The position numbers were made by a program, and so were the translations under genes. From the NCBI GenBank assembly GCA_036399835.1, contig DASWMI010000223.1:1-52162 (forward strand): DNA of 52,162 bases, given 5' to 3'. The notes beneath the pieces were generated by a model. That model worked only from the letters and a program-made list of their open reading frames with translations. It did no database searches and was not told where the DNA came from. This document shows, piece after piece, positions 31,574 to 41,097 of the stretch. Position 1 is the first letter of the stretch. Each line of letters opens with the position of its first letter. The stretch comes from DASYML01 sp036399835 (lineage in GTDB: Bacteria > Acidobacteriota > Blastocatellia > Pyrinomonadales > Pyrinomonadaceae).

Positions 31574-32325
31574 GCATATGGAATCGGGTCCGGGATTCCC
31601 GCCGCGAGAAAAGCGCGCAGCCGCAGCGCACATGAATCGCAACGCCCGCAGGCTCTTTCCGCAGCCTGGTAGCAGGACCATGTGAGAGCGAGCGGCGCGC
31701 CAAGCTTTAATCCCTCCAGCACAATCCTGGATTTACGCATGGCGATGACGGGAGTCATGATCGAGATACTGGTTTCGGGTCGAGTTCCGATCTCGATGGC
31801 GCGCTCGAAAGCCTCGTAAAATTCCGGGCGGCAATCCGGGTAACCCGAAGAATCTTCCGCCACCGCACCGATGTAGATGCGTCTTGCGCCAATCACTTCG
31901 GCCCAGCTCGCAGCAATCGCCAGCAGGTGCGCATTACGAAAGGGAACATAGCTGCTCGGTATCTCGCGCGACTCAAGATTAGCCTCTGAGACCGGAATGC
32001 TCTGCTCTGTCAGAGAAGAGCCGCCGATGCGCGCCAGATGCTCGATTGAGACGGCCAGGCGTTTTCGTATCCGGTAGTAATCAGCTATCTCTTCAAAGGC
32101 ACGCCGCTCGCGCTCCTCCGTGCGTTGACCATAAGAGACATGAAGAAAGGCCAGCTCTTCATTCTCTTCATGCGCGATGGCCGCCGTGACGCAAGAGTCC
32201 ATCCCGCCTGAGACCAGGCAGACCGCCTGACGCTCACGCTCAGGCCCGGAAATTTTATGCTCGGCAAGAGAGTCCGGCGAAGGCTCTTCATCTGCGGCGA
32301 AAGCGCGTTCATCATATCCGCCCAT
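31570..32325 (-). CDS. queC: 7-cyano-7-deazaguanine (preQ0) synthase QueC
   Basis: 251 residues from ATG 32325, which overlaps the queE stop by one base (TGATG); a longer frame inside queE is not needed. It has the PP-loop ATP motif 'SGGMDS', 'SYGQRTEERERRA', 'VPFRNAHLLAIAASWAE' and the C-terminal zinc site 'SCYQAAERACGRCDSC'. QueC uses ATP and ammonia to turn 7-carboxy-7-deazaguanine into preQ0, a precursor of queuosine or archaeosine-like DNA modifications. Translationally coupled to queE. No queD, queF or dpd DNA-modification genes are in the window, so use in tRNA is the default reading. Confidence 0.95.
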   Translation of the reverse strand: MGGYDERAFAADEEPSPDSLAEHKISGPERERQAVCLVSGGMDSCVTAAIAHEENEELAFLHVSYGQRTEERERRAFEEIADYYRIRKRLAVSIEHLARIGGSSLTEQSIPVSEANLESREIPSSYVPFRNAHLLAIAASWAEVIGARRIYIGAVAEDSSGYPDCRPEFYEAFERAIEIGTRPETSISIMTPVIAMRKSRIVLEGLKLGAPLALTWSCYQAAERACGRCDSCALRLRAFLAAGIPDPIPYA

Positions 32326-32969
32326 CAGACTCCGCGCGCCTCCGCTCCCCAGATATATTTGTGTAGCTGCAACTGCATACGCACGTTCATCCCACTCGAA
32401 GCGATCCATTCGGCTGCCGAAGCCAGGTCAACCTTTCCCCAGACAGGCGAGACAAGCACGGCCCGAGCACGTCTTTCAAGCCCATAACTCCGGATGACAT
32501 CCTGCGCATACTCCCAGTCTGCGCGGCTGGCGATGACGAATTTGACCTCATCGCGATCAGCGCGCAGGCGTTCAAGATTGGGCCAGTGGTTGCGCGCCTC
32601 CTCGCCCGAAGCAGGACACTTGACATCGAGTATGAGCCTGGCCCGCTCATCAATCCCCTCGGTTGAAACATAGCCGCCCGTCTCGATTAAGACCTCGTAG
32701 CCTTCATCGCACAAACGCTCTATAAGTGTGAATGCCTCGCGCTGGGCCAGAGGCTCGCCGCCCGTCACTTCAACCAGACGACAACCGAAAGCGCGTACCT
32801 GTGCCATCACATCATCTATCGAAAGGTGCTCGCCGCCCGTGAAAGTGTATTCGCTGTCGCACCAGACGCAGCGCATGGGGCAGCCTGTCAGCCTGACAAA
32901 GGTACAGGGCCGACCCGCGTGTGTTGATTCGCCCTGAATCGAGCGGAAGATTTCCGTAACGCGAAGCAT
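32325..32969 (-). CDS. queE: 7-carboxy-7-deazaguanine synthase QueE (radical SAM)
   Basis: 214 residues. Radical SAM cluster motif C-x3-C-x2-C in 'TGCPMRCVWCDSEYTF', preceded by the QueE signature 'SIQGESTHAGRPCTFVRL'. 'EVTGGEPLAQ' binds SAM. The C-terminus 'MQLQLHKYIWG' matches the family. It rearranges 6-carboxytetrahydropterin to 7-carboxy-7-deazaguanine, the substrate chain for QueC. Length is normal. The ribosome site is weak. Confidence 0.95.
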   Translation of the reverse strand: MLRVTEIFRSIQGESTHAGRPCTFVRLTGCPMRCVWCDSEYTFTGGEHLSIDDVMAQVRAFGCRLVEVTGGEPLAQREAFTLIERLCDEGYEVLIETGGYVSTEGIDERARLILDVKCPASGEEARNHWPNLERLRADRDEVKFVIASRADWEYAQDVIRSYGLERRARAVLVSPVWGKVDLASAAEWIASSGMNVRMQLQLHKYIWGAEARGV

Positions 32970-33325
32970 ATCCGAAAACAGAAGTCACAAATTCAGAAGC
33001 CAGCCAGAAAAGAGCTTAACAGTCAACTTTGTCCCGCTTCTCCTGAAAAATACAAACAGCTATTCTAAACGCACACGGTCTTCAAAGTACAACTCGCATG
33101 AGGATGAGAGGCATCATTGCAACGATGAGAGAGGAGCGCGGCAGCCTTGAATTAAAAAGAGTTGATTCATGCGCTCAGTGGTCCAGCGACCTGTTCAATC
33201 AATCAACGGGCCAAGAGCTGTTCCTTCATTGTGCAGAGTTTCGCGCCGCGCTGCCGGAGTTCATCGTTTTCTTATCTGTCTTCGTGTTAGCATAAGCGCG
33301 GACGAGCAGTTTCAGAGAATCCCCC
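32970..33325. other. Divergent intergenic region between queE and a sigma gene
   Basis: About 356 bp with no accepted gene. No preQ1 riboswitch consensus was found on the minus strand upstream of queE. One TGGTCCA lies at 33179-33185. A frame at 33098-33295 lacks a ribosome site and family features. Confidence 0.5.
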
Positions 33326-34267
33326 GTGAGCCTGACAGCCATACAAATAGACAAAATTGTTCTGGCGGGCGCGACGCGTCTTCTGGCGCGAGCGGCGGAT
33401 GCGCGTGCGCTTGATGTTGAGACGCTGGCGCGCAGGATTCGCGCCGCGCTCGATAAATACCTGACGGGGACAACCGCCTCGGCCTCAGCCGTGGAGATTG
33501 AAGAGTTTATAGACGCTCTGCATGCTGATGATCTGTGTTTGATTGTCGCCTGCGAGCGCGGCGACCAGGCTGCGTGGGGCGAGCTGGTCGAACGATTCGG
33601 AGTGGTCGTGCGCTCGGCTGCGCGGCAGACCTCCGCCAACGAGGATGCGGCGGAGGATTTGGCCCAGTCTATCTGGGCCGAGTTACACGGGCTTCGCGCC
33701 CGCGAAGATGGGCGGCCCTCTGGCAAGCTGGCCTACTATTCAGGACGCGGGAGTCTGGGCGGCTGGCTGCGCGCAGTCGTCGGCCAACTGGCAGTGGACC
33801 AGCATCGCAAGCAGGGGAGGCTGGTCCAGACCGAAGAGGATGCAGATTTTGACCGCCTGGCGCGCGAGTCAGAGCATGTGAGCAACGCATCGAGCGGCGC
33901 ACAGCTCTCGCCTGACCCTGAACAAGAGCTGGCGGATAAGCGCGCCACAGAGGATGTCGAAGCTGCGCTCGCAGGGGCTATGAGAGAGCTTGACGGGGAA
34001 GATCGCTTGCTCGTCAAGCTTTACTATTTCGACGGCCTGCGGCTGCGCGAGGCGGGGGCCGTGCTCGGCGTGCATGAAGCGACGGCGAGCCGCAGGCTGG
34101 CGCGCGTCCAGATAGAGTTACGCAAGCGCGTCGAAGCAATCTTGATGAAAGAACATGGTTGGACCGAGAGCGAAACGGCCCGCTCGCTCTCGGAGATTGC
34201 CTCGCATCTTCAAACCGATCTCGAAATGATGGTGGCGGGCAAAAAGCAACAGGCGCGCGGAGATTAA
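33326..34267 (+). CDS. Sigma-70 family (ECF-like) RNA polymerase sigma factor with N-terminal extension
   Basis: 313 residues from GTG 33326. An N-terminal extension of about 65 residues comes before region 2 ('LIVACERGDQAAWGELVERFG', 'NEDAAEDLAQSIWAELHG', 'GSLGGWLRAVVGQLAVDQHRK') and region 4 ('LDGEDRLLVKLYYFDGLRLREAGAVLGVHEATASRRLARVQIELRK'). A C-terminal tail of about 45 residues follows. The extra length is unusual for ECF factors (normally 160-200) and may hold a regulatory part. It is followed after 104 bp by its likely anti-sigma factor. Confidence 0.85.
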   Translation: MSLTAIQIDKIVLAGATRLLARAADARALDVETLARRIRAALDKYLTGTTASASAVEIEEFIDALHADDLCLIVACERGDQAAWGELVERFGVVVRSAARQTSANEDAAEDLAQSIWAELHGLRAREDGRPSGKLAYYSGRGSLGGWLRAVVGQLAVDQHRKQGRLVQTEEDADFDRLARESEHVSNASSGAQLSPDPEQELADKRATEDVEAALAGAMRELDGEDRLLVKLYYFDGLRLREAGAVLGVHEATASRRLARVQIELRKRVEAILMKEHGWTESETARSLSEIASHLQTDLEMMVAGKKQQARGD

Positions 34268-34371
34268 ACGACTTGCGATGTTCTAAAGAGGCTGAAGATC
34301 GAGAGCAAGAAACGAAAGCATAAAACGTTCTGTAAGCGGCTGGATAGAAGGCGCGGATTTCGATTGGACCA

Positions 34372-35715
34372 ATGAAGCATTCCGATAACACAGAAATGGA
34401 TCTGCTGCTTCGTCGCCTGGCGCGGCACGAGGGCGCTGCTCCTGCGTCTACATCTTCCTCGAATCCGGCAGACCCCGCGCAGAATGATTCGCACCGCACA
34501 GCAGACGGCGCGCATCTCGATGCAGACGAGCTGAACTCTTATGCCGAGAATGCTCTGCCTGCCGCGGCGCGTGCGCATTATGCCGCGCACCTGGCGGACT
34601 GCGACCAGTGCCGAAAGATAGTCATTGATCTGACGCTGGCGGCAAACATGGCAGATAAGCTGGAAGGGCGTGCGGCGACTCCGATTGATGAGCCGTCAAG
34701 CTCCTGGTGGCGTAGTCTGTCTGCCCTTTTTGCTCTGCCCGTCGTGCGTTATGGCGTGCCGACATTTGCGCTGGCGGCGATTATCGCGGTCGTTTTTCTG
34801 GCGACGAAGCGAGAACGCGAGAGCGCGTATGTCGCGCGCAACGAGAGGCAGGCCCAAGAGGTCAACGCGGAAGCTTCAAAAGCTAAGGGAGACGAGCAGC
34901 TACGCACGCCCGCCGCGTCGAGCGGAACTCTCAACGCGAATTCAGCCGGCAGCAGCAACACTGGAACAAACGCACCCGTCGCGCAGGAGGCTACTGGACC
35001 AAGTGCTGCGACGACGGACACGGCCAATGTTGCTTCGTCCAGGGAATCCGCGTCTCAATCGCAAGTGGACTCTAAGAGACTGGACCAGATTAACAATAAG
35101 CCTGCCGAGCCTTTGACGGCGACGAGCGAAGTGCGTAGGGATGAGGCCGAGCGGCAGACTGTTAATGAAACGGCGCGTGTGGCGCAGACGGAATCTATAG
35201 GGCCTGCTGCCGCGAGGCCGGCTCCGGCCCAGCCCGCCGCGAGGGATGATGATAGGTTCGTCGTCAAGGATGAAGCGTCGAAAGAGAAGGCGCAGGAGGA
35301 TAAATCGCGTCACGAGCCTCCGCAGTCTGCGAGCAATCGTAGCGATGCTCCCGCCGAGACTGGCGGGAGCGCGGCGGCCAAGTCTGGGAGCCTGGCTAAG
35401 ATTGCGCCTTTGAGCGCCGCGGGCAGGCGAGCCAGGCGCTCCGAAGAGGCGCAAAGCTCCGACAACGTAACTTCCGGCAAGGATGCGAAGGCTTCCGCAG
35501 AGACGCGCCGCGTCAGTGGCCGCACTTTCCGCAGGGAGGGCAAAGCCTGGATTGATACTGCTTACAACTCTTCTGGCCGGACCACAAATGTCTCTCGCGG
35601 CTCTGAACAATATCGCGCGCTGATGGCGGATGAGCCTGGGCTGCGTGCCATCGCGGAGCAACTCGGAGGCGAAGTCATAGCCGTCTGGAAAGGCCGCGCC
35701 TACCGTATACATTAA
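34372..35715 (+). CDS. Zinc-finger anti-sigma factor, single-pass membrane protein
   Basis: 447 residues. The N-terminal zf-HC2-like domain has His73-x3-Cys77-x2-Cys80 ('HLADCDQC'), which binds the sigma factor in this family. A membrane helix lies at about 127-145. The rest is a long low-complexity region rich in Ala, Glu, Ser and Thr, likely extracytoplasmic and disordered, ending in a folded segment of about 70 residues ('SGRTFRREGKAWIDTAYNSSGRTT', 'LRAIAEQLGGEVIAVWKGRAYRI'). The start ATG follows 'GGACCA' directly, with no good ribosome site. It should release the sigma factor at 33326 upon an envelope signal. Confidence 0.82.
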   Translation: MKHSDNTEMDLLLRRLARHEGAAPASTSSSNPADPAQNDSHRTADGAHLDADELNSYAENALPAAARAHYAAHLADCDQCRKIVIDLTLAANMADKLEGRAATPIDEPSSSWWRSLSALFALPVVRYGVPTFALAAIIAVVFLATKRERESAYVARNERQAQEVNAEASKAKGDEQLRTPAASSGTLNANSAGSSNTGTNAPVAQEATGPSAATTDTANVASSRESASQSQVDSKRLDQINNKPAEPLTATSEVRRDEAERQTVNETARVAQTESIGPAAARPAPAQPAARDDDRFVVKDEASKEKAQEDKSRHEPPQSASNRSDAPAETGGSAAAKSGSLAKIAPLSAAGRRARRSEEAQSSDNVTSGKDAKASAETRRVSGRTFRREGKAWIDTAYNSSGRTTNVSRGSEQYRALMADEPGLRAIAEQLGGEVIAVWKGRAYRIH

Positions 35716-35879
35716 GAGCCTTGAACACAGGCACGCATCAACGCTTGAAGAGAAAAAGCCGCTCCTTCAACTACGCTTGACGGTTGGCGATTCGCGGATT
35801 TTTATTGCTTCCGCATGGCGATTGGCGTTAAGTTAGTCTCGCTTCATCCATCCAGCCACATACAGAGGGAGTTCGGGCC

Positions 35880-37313
35880 ATGAGAGGGACTCAAGCCTTT
35901 CGCGCGAGCGTTGTCGCTATCCTGCTGTCTTCGTTTGTCAATCTCTTTTTACTCGTACCACCCGCCGAAGCGCAGAGGCGTGCGGGCCGAAGGGGCATGG
36001 GTGGACCAGTTTCAAAGAGAGCGGATGCGGCTGGCAGCGGTCAGATCGCGCGAATCGTTTCAGAGATTGATGCGCGCAACATAGAGCGCACGATTCGCCA
36101 GCTTGTTTCCTTCGGGACGCGCAATACGCTCTCTGCGCAGGACAACCCGGCGCGTGGGATTGGCGCGGCGCGCGATTGGCTTTACGGCGAATTTAGCCGC
36201 ATCGCGCAACAGGCGGGCGGGCGTATGACGGTCGAGAAGCAGACTTTTCTACAGCCCGTCGCGCCGCGCGTGCCCACTCCGACCAACATCACTAACGTTG
36301 TCGCCACCTTGCGTGGCACGCAGCCCGCCTCCGAAAATCGCCTCTACGTCGTGAGCGGCCACTATGATTCGATGTGCACTTCGCCGACCGATGCGCAGTG
36401 TGATGCGCCGGGCGCAAACGACGACGCTTCGGGAACAGCCGCCGTGCTGGAGATGGCGCGCGTCATGTCTCGCTATCAGTTCGACGCGACGATTATCTTT
36501 ATGGCCGTGGCGGGCGAAGAGCAGGGGCTGCTCGGCTCGACCTACTTCGCGGAACAGGCCAAAAAGAATGGATTGAATATCGAAGCGATGCTGACCAACG
36601 ATATTATAGGCAGCAGCCTGGGCGGCAACGGCGTGCGCGATGCTCGCACGGTGCGCGTCTTTTCGGAAGGTGTGCCCTCAAACGAGACGACCGAAGAAGC
36701 GGGCACGCGGCGCAGCGTCGGCGGCGAGAATGATTCCGCTTCGCGGCAGCTCGCGCGCTTTATCAAGGAGGCGGGCGAGCGTTATGTGCGTGGGATGAAT
36801 GTCTGGCTCATCTATCGTCGTGACCGTTACCTGCGCGGCGGCGATCACATCCCCTTTCTCGAACACGGTTTTCCCGCCGTGCGCCTGACAGAGCCGAACG
36901 AGAACTACACGCATCAACATCAAAACGTGCGTGTGGAAAATGGCATCCAGTATGGAGACCTGCCGGAGTTTGACGACTTCGCTTACATCGCCAACGTGGC
37001 GCGCGTCAACGCCGCCGCGCTCGCAAGCCTCGCGCTTGCTCCCGCCAGGCCCAAAACAGTAGGCATCCTGACCAGGCGTTTGACCAACGATACGGACCTG
37101 CAATGGACAGCCAACACCGAGCCTGATCTGGCTGGCTACGAGGTTGTCTGGCGCGAGACGACCTCGCCCGTCTGGACCAATTCGCTGAGGGTCGGCAACG
37201 TGACGAGCTTTACGGCCAAAGGCATGTCGAAGGACAACTTCTTTTTCGGCGTCCGCGCGGTTGACAGGCAGGGCAATCGCAGCCCCGTGAGCTATCCGAG
37301 GCCCGTCCGCTAA
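35880..37313 (+). CDS. Secreted M28-family zinc aminopeptidase with C-terminal fibronectin-III-like domain
   Basis: 477 residues. A signal peptide (about 1-32) is followed by an M28 catalytic domain: 'VVSGHYDSM' (zinc His/Asp), 'GANDDASGTAAVLEMAR' (bridging Asp), 'AVAGEEQGLLGS' (general-base Glu), 'LTNDIIG' (Asp) and 'YTHQHQNV' (His). All five zinc-site positions are present. Residues about 390-475 look like one fibronectin-III domain ('DLQWTANTEPDLAGYEVVWRETTSP', 'FFFGVRAVDRQGNRSP'). It probably trims N-termini of peptides outside the cytoplasm to supply amino acids. Monocistronic, with a long hairpin downstream. Confidence 0.92.
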   Translation: MRGTQAFRASVVAILLSSFVNLFLLVPPAEAQRRAGRRGMGGPVSKRADAAGSGQIARIVSEIDARNIERTIRQLVSFGTRNTLSAQDNPARGIGAARDWLYGEFSRIAQQAGGRMTVEKQTFLQPVAPRVPTPTNITNVVATLRGTQPASENRLYVVSGHYDSMCTSPTDAQCDAPGANDDASGTAAVLEMARVMSRYQFDATIIFMAVAGEEQGLLGSTYFAEQAKKNGLNIEAMLTNDIIGSSLGGNGVRDARTVRVFSEGVPSNETTEEAGTRRSVGGENDSASRQLARFIKEAGERYVRGMNVWLIYRRDRYLRGGDHIPFLEHGFPAVRLTEPNENYTHQHQNVRVENGIQYGDLPEFDDFAYIANVARVNAAALASLALAPARPKTVGILTRRLTNDTDLQWTANTEPDLAGYEVVWRETTSPVWTNSLRVGNVTSFTAKGMSKDNFFFGVRAVDRQGNRSPVSYPRPVR

Positions 37314-37332
37314 AAAGCCCTCACGTTCTGCC

Positions 37333-37397
37333 TCAAGGCTCGAAGAAGCGAGCGGCGCGGATGACCCGTGCGCTGCTCGCCGCAAGTCGAGCCTTGA
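37333..37397. terminator. Long hairpin after the M28 peptidase gene
   Basis: Outer arms 37333-37343 and 37387-37397 are an exact 11-bp inverted repeat (TCAAGGCTCGA). Inside, GCGAGC (37348-37353) pairs with GCTCGC (37375-37380). No T tract follows, so it may be a factor-assisted terminator or an RNA stabiliser. Confidence 0.45.
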
Positions 37398-37544
37398 TAT
37401 ATTTCAGTCGCAGTTTAGCTCTTGAATCCAGATAAACTTTTTCAACCTTCCGGCCTCGTTGAGCGTCTAAATCAGCGGGCAAAAGTTAAGCTGTCATCAA
37501 ATAGCCCCTGAACTCAATTTTCCAGAGAATCGAATGGTGTAAAG

Positions 37545-39629
37545 ATGAAGATGAAGAGAACCGGATTGCTTTATCCGAAGTATTGCATGGCTGCGCGCGC
37601 TCTGGCGCTCCTCTCCATTCTGGCGCTGCTCGCTGGCACTTTCGCCTTGGGCGCGAGCGCGCAGCAGAAGGCCCAGCGTTTGAGCGAGGAGCAACGCGTG
37701 CTGCACGTGCTCAACCGGCTCGGCTTTGGCGCGCGTCCGGGCGACGTGGAGCGTGTTCGCGCGATGGGCCTCGAACGCTACATAGAGCAGCAGCTAAGAC
37801 CGGATGGCATACAGGATGCGGTCGCCGAATCCAAAGTGCAGAGCCTGGAAGCGCTCAAGATGACCACTCCTGAGCTTTACGCGAAATATCCGCAGCCGGG
37901 ACAGTTGCTGCGCAGGCTGGAACGCGATGGCAAGCTCACGCCTGAGATGCAGGCCCTGCGCGATAATCGTAAGAATGCACAGGCTCCAGCGCCCGCGGAG
38001 GCCATGCCGCCGCCACCGAGAGGCGCGGACGAGATGCGAGCGATGGAGGCCGAGGGCGCGGGCAAGGCCAATGCGGGTGCAATGGATGAGCAGGCGAAAG
38101 GGAAGGGCAGAGATTATCGTCAGGCGATGAGGGATTACTACATCCGGAACGGGCTGCGCCCGCCGCAGCAGATTACAGCCGAGCTACAGGCTTCGCGCAT
38201 CCTGCGCGCCGTCTATAGCGAGCGGCAGTTGCAGGAAGTGCTCGTTGATTTCTGGACCAACCACTTTAACGTCTTCGCGGGCAAGGGCGCTGACCGCTGG
38301 CTGCTCGTCTCCTACGACCGAGATACTATCCGCCCGAACACGCTTGGCAAGTTTAAAGACCTGCTCGTAGCGACGGCGCAAAGCCCCGCGATGCTTTTTT
38401 ACCTGGACAATTTCCAGAGCGTTAGCCCGAATGCGCAGATGAACAGGCGCGGGCAAGCGAGGCAGAGGCCGCTTTTCGACCTTCTCATGAATGGTCGCGG
38501 GATGAGGCCGAACGCTCGGCGGAATCCGAACGCGGGCGCGAACCAGATGCCCGCTCCTTCTGCTCAGCCGCAAACGCCGCCGCAGGGCCAGCGTATGAGG
38601 CGCGGCATTAACGAAAATTACGCGCGCGAGTTGATGGAGCTGCACACGCTCGGCGTGGACGGCGGCTATACGCAAAAGGACGTGCAGGAGGTTGCGCGCT
38701 GCTTTACGGGCTGGACCATCTTTGCGCCGAGAGGCTTTAACGGCGGCAATGATGAGCGGGCAGGTACTTTCTACTTCAACCCGCGCCTGCACGACGACGG
38801 CGAAAAGCTCGTCTTGGGCCACAAGATTCCCGCGGGCGGCGGCATCAGGGATGGGCTGTTGGTGCTTGATATTCTCGCGCATCATCCTTCGACGGCGAAG
38901 CACATCGCTTACAAGATGGTCCAGCGCTTCGTCTCCGATAATCCCAGCCCGTCGCTCGTCGAACGCGTGGCGCAAGTCTACATGAAGAGCGACGGCGACA
39001 TACGCGAGACGCTCCGCGCTCTCTTCGCTGCGCCGGAGTTTGCCGCGCCCGAAGCCTACCGCGCGAAAATCAAGCAGCCTTTCGAGCTGGTCGTCAGCTC
39101 TATACGCGCTCTCGGCGGCGAGACCAACGGAGCGCCGCCCGTACAGCAGTGGATCGCGCGTATGGGCCAACCGCTCTACGGCTACCAGACGCCGAACGGC
39201 TACGCGGATGTCGCCGAAGCCTGGGTCAATACGGGTGCGCTCCTTGAACGTCTGAACTTCGGGCTGGCACTGGCGAGCAACAGGATTCCGGGCACGCGCG
39301 TAGACCTCAAGCGCTTTGCCGTTGACGCCGGTTCTGCCACGGACAAGGCAAAGGTGATGGAGCGATTTCTGGACCTGATTGTGCAGGGAGAGATTTCACA
39401 GAGGACCAGAGAGACGCTTCTGAAGCAGCTCAGAGAGCCTCTGCCCGCCGCGACGCCAGGCGCGCAGACTACGGAGGCTGCGGGGATGATGAGCGACGAC
39501 GCTCAGCGCATGGGCCGTCGCAGGATGCGCGAGCAGGTGGCCCAGGCGGATTTGAGCCGCGCGAGCAATCCCGAAGTGGTCAAGCTGGTCGGCCTGATTC
39601 TAGGCTCGCCGGAATTTCAGCGGCAGTAA
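37545..39629 (+). CDS. Secreted DUF1800 protein
   Basis: 694 residues with a signal peptide (about 1-40, 'ALLSILALLAGTFALGASAQ'). DUF1800 features: 'LHVLNRLGFGARPGDVERV' near the N-terminus, 'VDFWTNHFNVFAGKG', 'RGINENYARELMELHTLGVDGGYTQKDV' and 'ARCFTGWT' with downstream His-rich 'HDDGEKLVLG'. Two disordered inserts rich in Met, Pro and Ala split the domain (about 145-195 and 305-355). DUF1800 genes almost always precede a DUF1501 gene, as here. The biochemical role is not established; the proteins are exported and often linked to polymer or surface metabolism. Confidence 0.93.
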   Translation: MKMKRTGLLYPKYCMAARALALLSILALLAGTFALGASAQQKAQRLSEEQRVLHVLNRLGFGARPGDVERVRAMGLERYIEQQLRPDGIQDAVAESKVQSLEALKMTTPELYAKYPQPGQLLRRLERDGKLTPEMQALRDNRKNAQAPAPAEAMPPPPRGADEMRAMEAEGAGKANAGAMDEQAKGKGRDYRQAMRDYYIRNGLRPPQQITAELQASRILRAVYSERQLQEVLVDFWTNHFNVFAGKGADRWLLVSYDRDTIRPNTLGKFKDLLVATAQSPAMLFYLDNFQSVSPNAQMNRRGQARQRPLFDLLMNGRGMRPNARRNPNAGANQMPAPSAQPQTPPQGQRMRRGINENYARELMELHTLGVDGGYTQKDVQEVARCFTGWTIFAPRGFNGGNDERAGTFYFNPRLHDDGEKLVLGHKIPAGGGIRDGLLVLDILAHHPSTAKHIAYKMVQRFVSDNPSPSLVERVAQVYMKSDGDIRETLRALFAAPEFAAPEAYRAKIKQPFELVVSSIRALGGETNGAPPVQQWIARMGQPLYGYQTPNGYADVAEAWVNTGALLERLNFGLALASNRIPGTRVDLKRFAVDAGSATDKAKVMERFLDLIVQGEISQRTRETLLKQLREPLPAATPGAQTTEAAGMMSDDAQRMGRRRMREQVAQADLSRASNPEVVKLVGLILGSPEFQRQ

Positions 39630-39638
39630 GACGCTTGA

Positions 39639-39685
39639 ATCATCAATCGTCAAGAGATAAAAACCCGTCTTCGATGATTGATGAT
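39639..39685. repeat. Imperfect palindrome between the DUF1800 and DUF1501 genes
   Basis: ATCATCAATCGTC (39639-39651) pairs imperfectly with CGATGATTGATGAT (39672-39685). The AATCGTCAA/TTGACGATT word is shared with the larger palindrome at 41018-41068, just after this gene pair. Confidence 0.5.
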
Positions 39686-39714
39686 GCGAGATTCACTTTA
39701 AGAGGTTATCAGTT

Positions 39715-40980
39715 ATGAATCGCAGGTTCTTTATCATGTCCGGCGGGGTGGCCGCAGCAAGCTTGGGGATGGAGACGTTGATCCCGTCTTTCTTGCAGCG
39801 CGTAGTTTTCGCGCAGGGGTTGAACAACACGTCTGTCGCTCGCCGCAAGACTCTGATTACGATCTTCCAGCGCGGCGCAGTCGACGGCCTCAACATGGTT
39901 GTGCCTCACGGCGAGAGCATCTATTACAACATACGTCCGAGCATAGCCGTTCCCAGACCGCAGCAGGGCAATGCTGAGGCAGCGATTGACTTGGACGGCC
40001 ACTTCGGGCTGCATCCGTCGCTCGCTTCCTTTAAGCCTTTATGGGATGACAAACGGCTGGCGATTGTCGAGGCCGTCGGCTCGCCCGATAACACGCGCTC
40101 GCACTTTGACGCGCAGGATTACATGGAATCGGCCACGCCCGGCGTTAAATCCACGCCTGACGGCTGGCTCAACCGTTACTTGCAGGCACGGCCAGACCCT
40201 AAGGCGACACCCTTTCGCGCCGTCTCTCTGACCTCCAACATGCCGCGCGCCTTGCAGGGACGCGCCGGTGCGCTCGCCATCTCGAACCTTGCGGATTTTA
40301 CGATTCGCGCGGGCGCGTCTTCGGCGAGCGTGCAGGGAGGCTTCGAGTCTATTTACGACGAGGGCGTGAGGGACGTGTTGCAGGGCACGGGCCGCGAGAC
40401 ATTCGAGGCCGTCAACTTTTTGAAGAAAGTTAACCCGGCGCAGTACCAGCCTGAAAACGGCGCGCAGTATCCGCGCACGCCTTACGGGAATGCGCTGCTG
40501 CAAATCGCGCAACTGATTAAAGCGGGCATTGGGCTGGAAGTGGCCTTCACGGACATCGGCGGGTGGGACACGCACGTCAACGAAGGTAGCTCGCGCGGCC
40601 AGCTCGCCAATCGTTTGCAGGAGTTCGGCTCAGGCATCAGTGCGCTCGCCAGAGACCTCGGCCAGCGGATGGATGATGTCTTGATCTTAACCATGTCGGA
40701 GTTTGGCCGGACGGCGCGCGAGAACGGTAATCGCGGGACTGACCACGGCCACGCCAACGCCATGTTCGTCATCGGCAACAGCGTGCGCGGAGGTCGCATC
40801 TACGGCGACTGGCCCGGCCTCAGAAGCGAGCAACTTTACGAGGGCCGCGACCTGGCTTTGACGACAGACTTCCGGGATGTCTGCGGCGAGTTGGTCCAGA
40901 AACATCTCGGCGCGCGCAACCTGCAAGCAATCTTCCCCGGCTACGCGGCGAGCACGGCAAAGTTTCGCGGTATCATCTAA
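39715..40980 (+). CDS. Secreted DUF1501 protein (sulfatase-like fold)
   Basis: 421 residues. The N-terminus 'MNRRFFIMSGGVAAASLGMETL' has an RR and a hydrophobic core, and reads as a Tat-like signal. Family motifs are 'TLITIFQRGAVDGLNMVVPHGE', 'LDGHFGLHPSLASF', 'SHFDAQDYMES', 'FTDIGGWDTHVNEG', 'LTMSEFGRTARENGNRGTDHGHANAMFVIG' and 'TTDFRDVCGELVQKHLG'. The Asp/His residues of the last motifs resemble a metal site of the alkaline-phosphatase/sulfatase fold. It is co-transcribed with the DUF1800 gene. Function is not known. Confidence 0.94.
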   Translation: MNRRFFIMSGGVAAASLGMETLIPSFLQRVVFAQGLNNTSVARRKTLITIFQRGAVDGLNMVVPHGESIYYNIRPSIAVPRPQQGNAEAAIDLDGHFGLHPSLASFKPLWDDKRLAIVEAVGSPDNTRSHFDAQDYMESATPGVKSTPDGWLNRYLQARPDPKATPFRAVSLTSNMPRALQGRAGALAISNLADFTIRAGASSASVQGGFESIYDEGVRDVLQGTGRETFEAVNFLKKVNPAQYQPENGAQYPRTPYGNALLQIAQLIKAGIGLEVAFTDIGGWDTHVNEGSSRGQLANRLQEFGSGISALARDLGQRMDDVLILTMSEFGRTARENGNRGTDHGHANAMFVIGNSVRGGRIYGDWPGLRSEQLYEGRDLALTTDFRDVCGELVQKHLGARNLQAIFPGYAASTAKFRGII

Positions 40981-41017
40981 GACGCATCAATCGCCAATAG
41001 AAAAGCCTTCAACGCTC

Positions 41018-41068
41018 GAATCGTCAATCGTGAATAAAAGCATAGCTTTTATTCACGATTGACGATTC
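41018..41068. repeat. Perfect 24-bp palindrome downstream of the DUF1501 gene
   Basis: Arms 41018-41041 and 41045-41068 are exact complements around ATA. A further 11-bp match (41014-41024 with 41086-41096, GCTCGAATCGT) allows a second fold. Between convergent genes, so it can terminate both, but its word content (AATCGTCAATCG) is shared with 39639-39685, which suggests a repeat family. Confidence 0.75.
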
Positions 41069-41097
41069 AACTGTTTTAAGCATCAACGATTCGAGCT

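Noticed and set aside
32970..33325. Possible preQ1 riboswitch upstream of queE
   Set aside because: No match to the short preQ1 aptamer consensus was found in this gap.
38184..39170. 328-codon open frame opposite the DUF1800 gene
   Set aside because: Shadow frame of a GC-rich gene; Arg/His-rich without domains.
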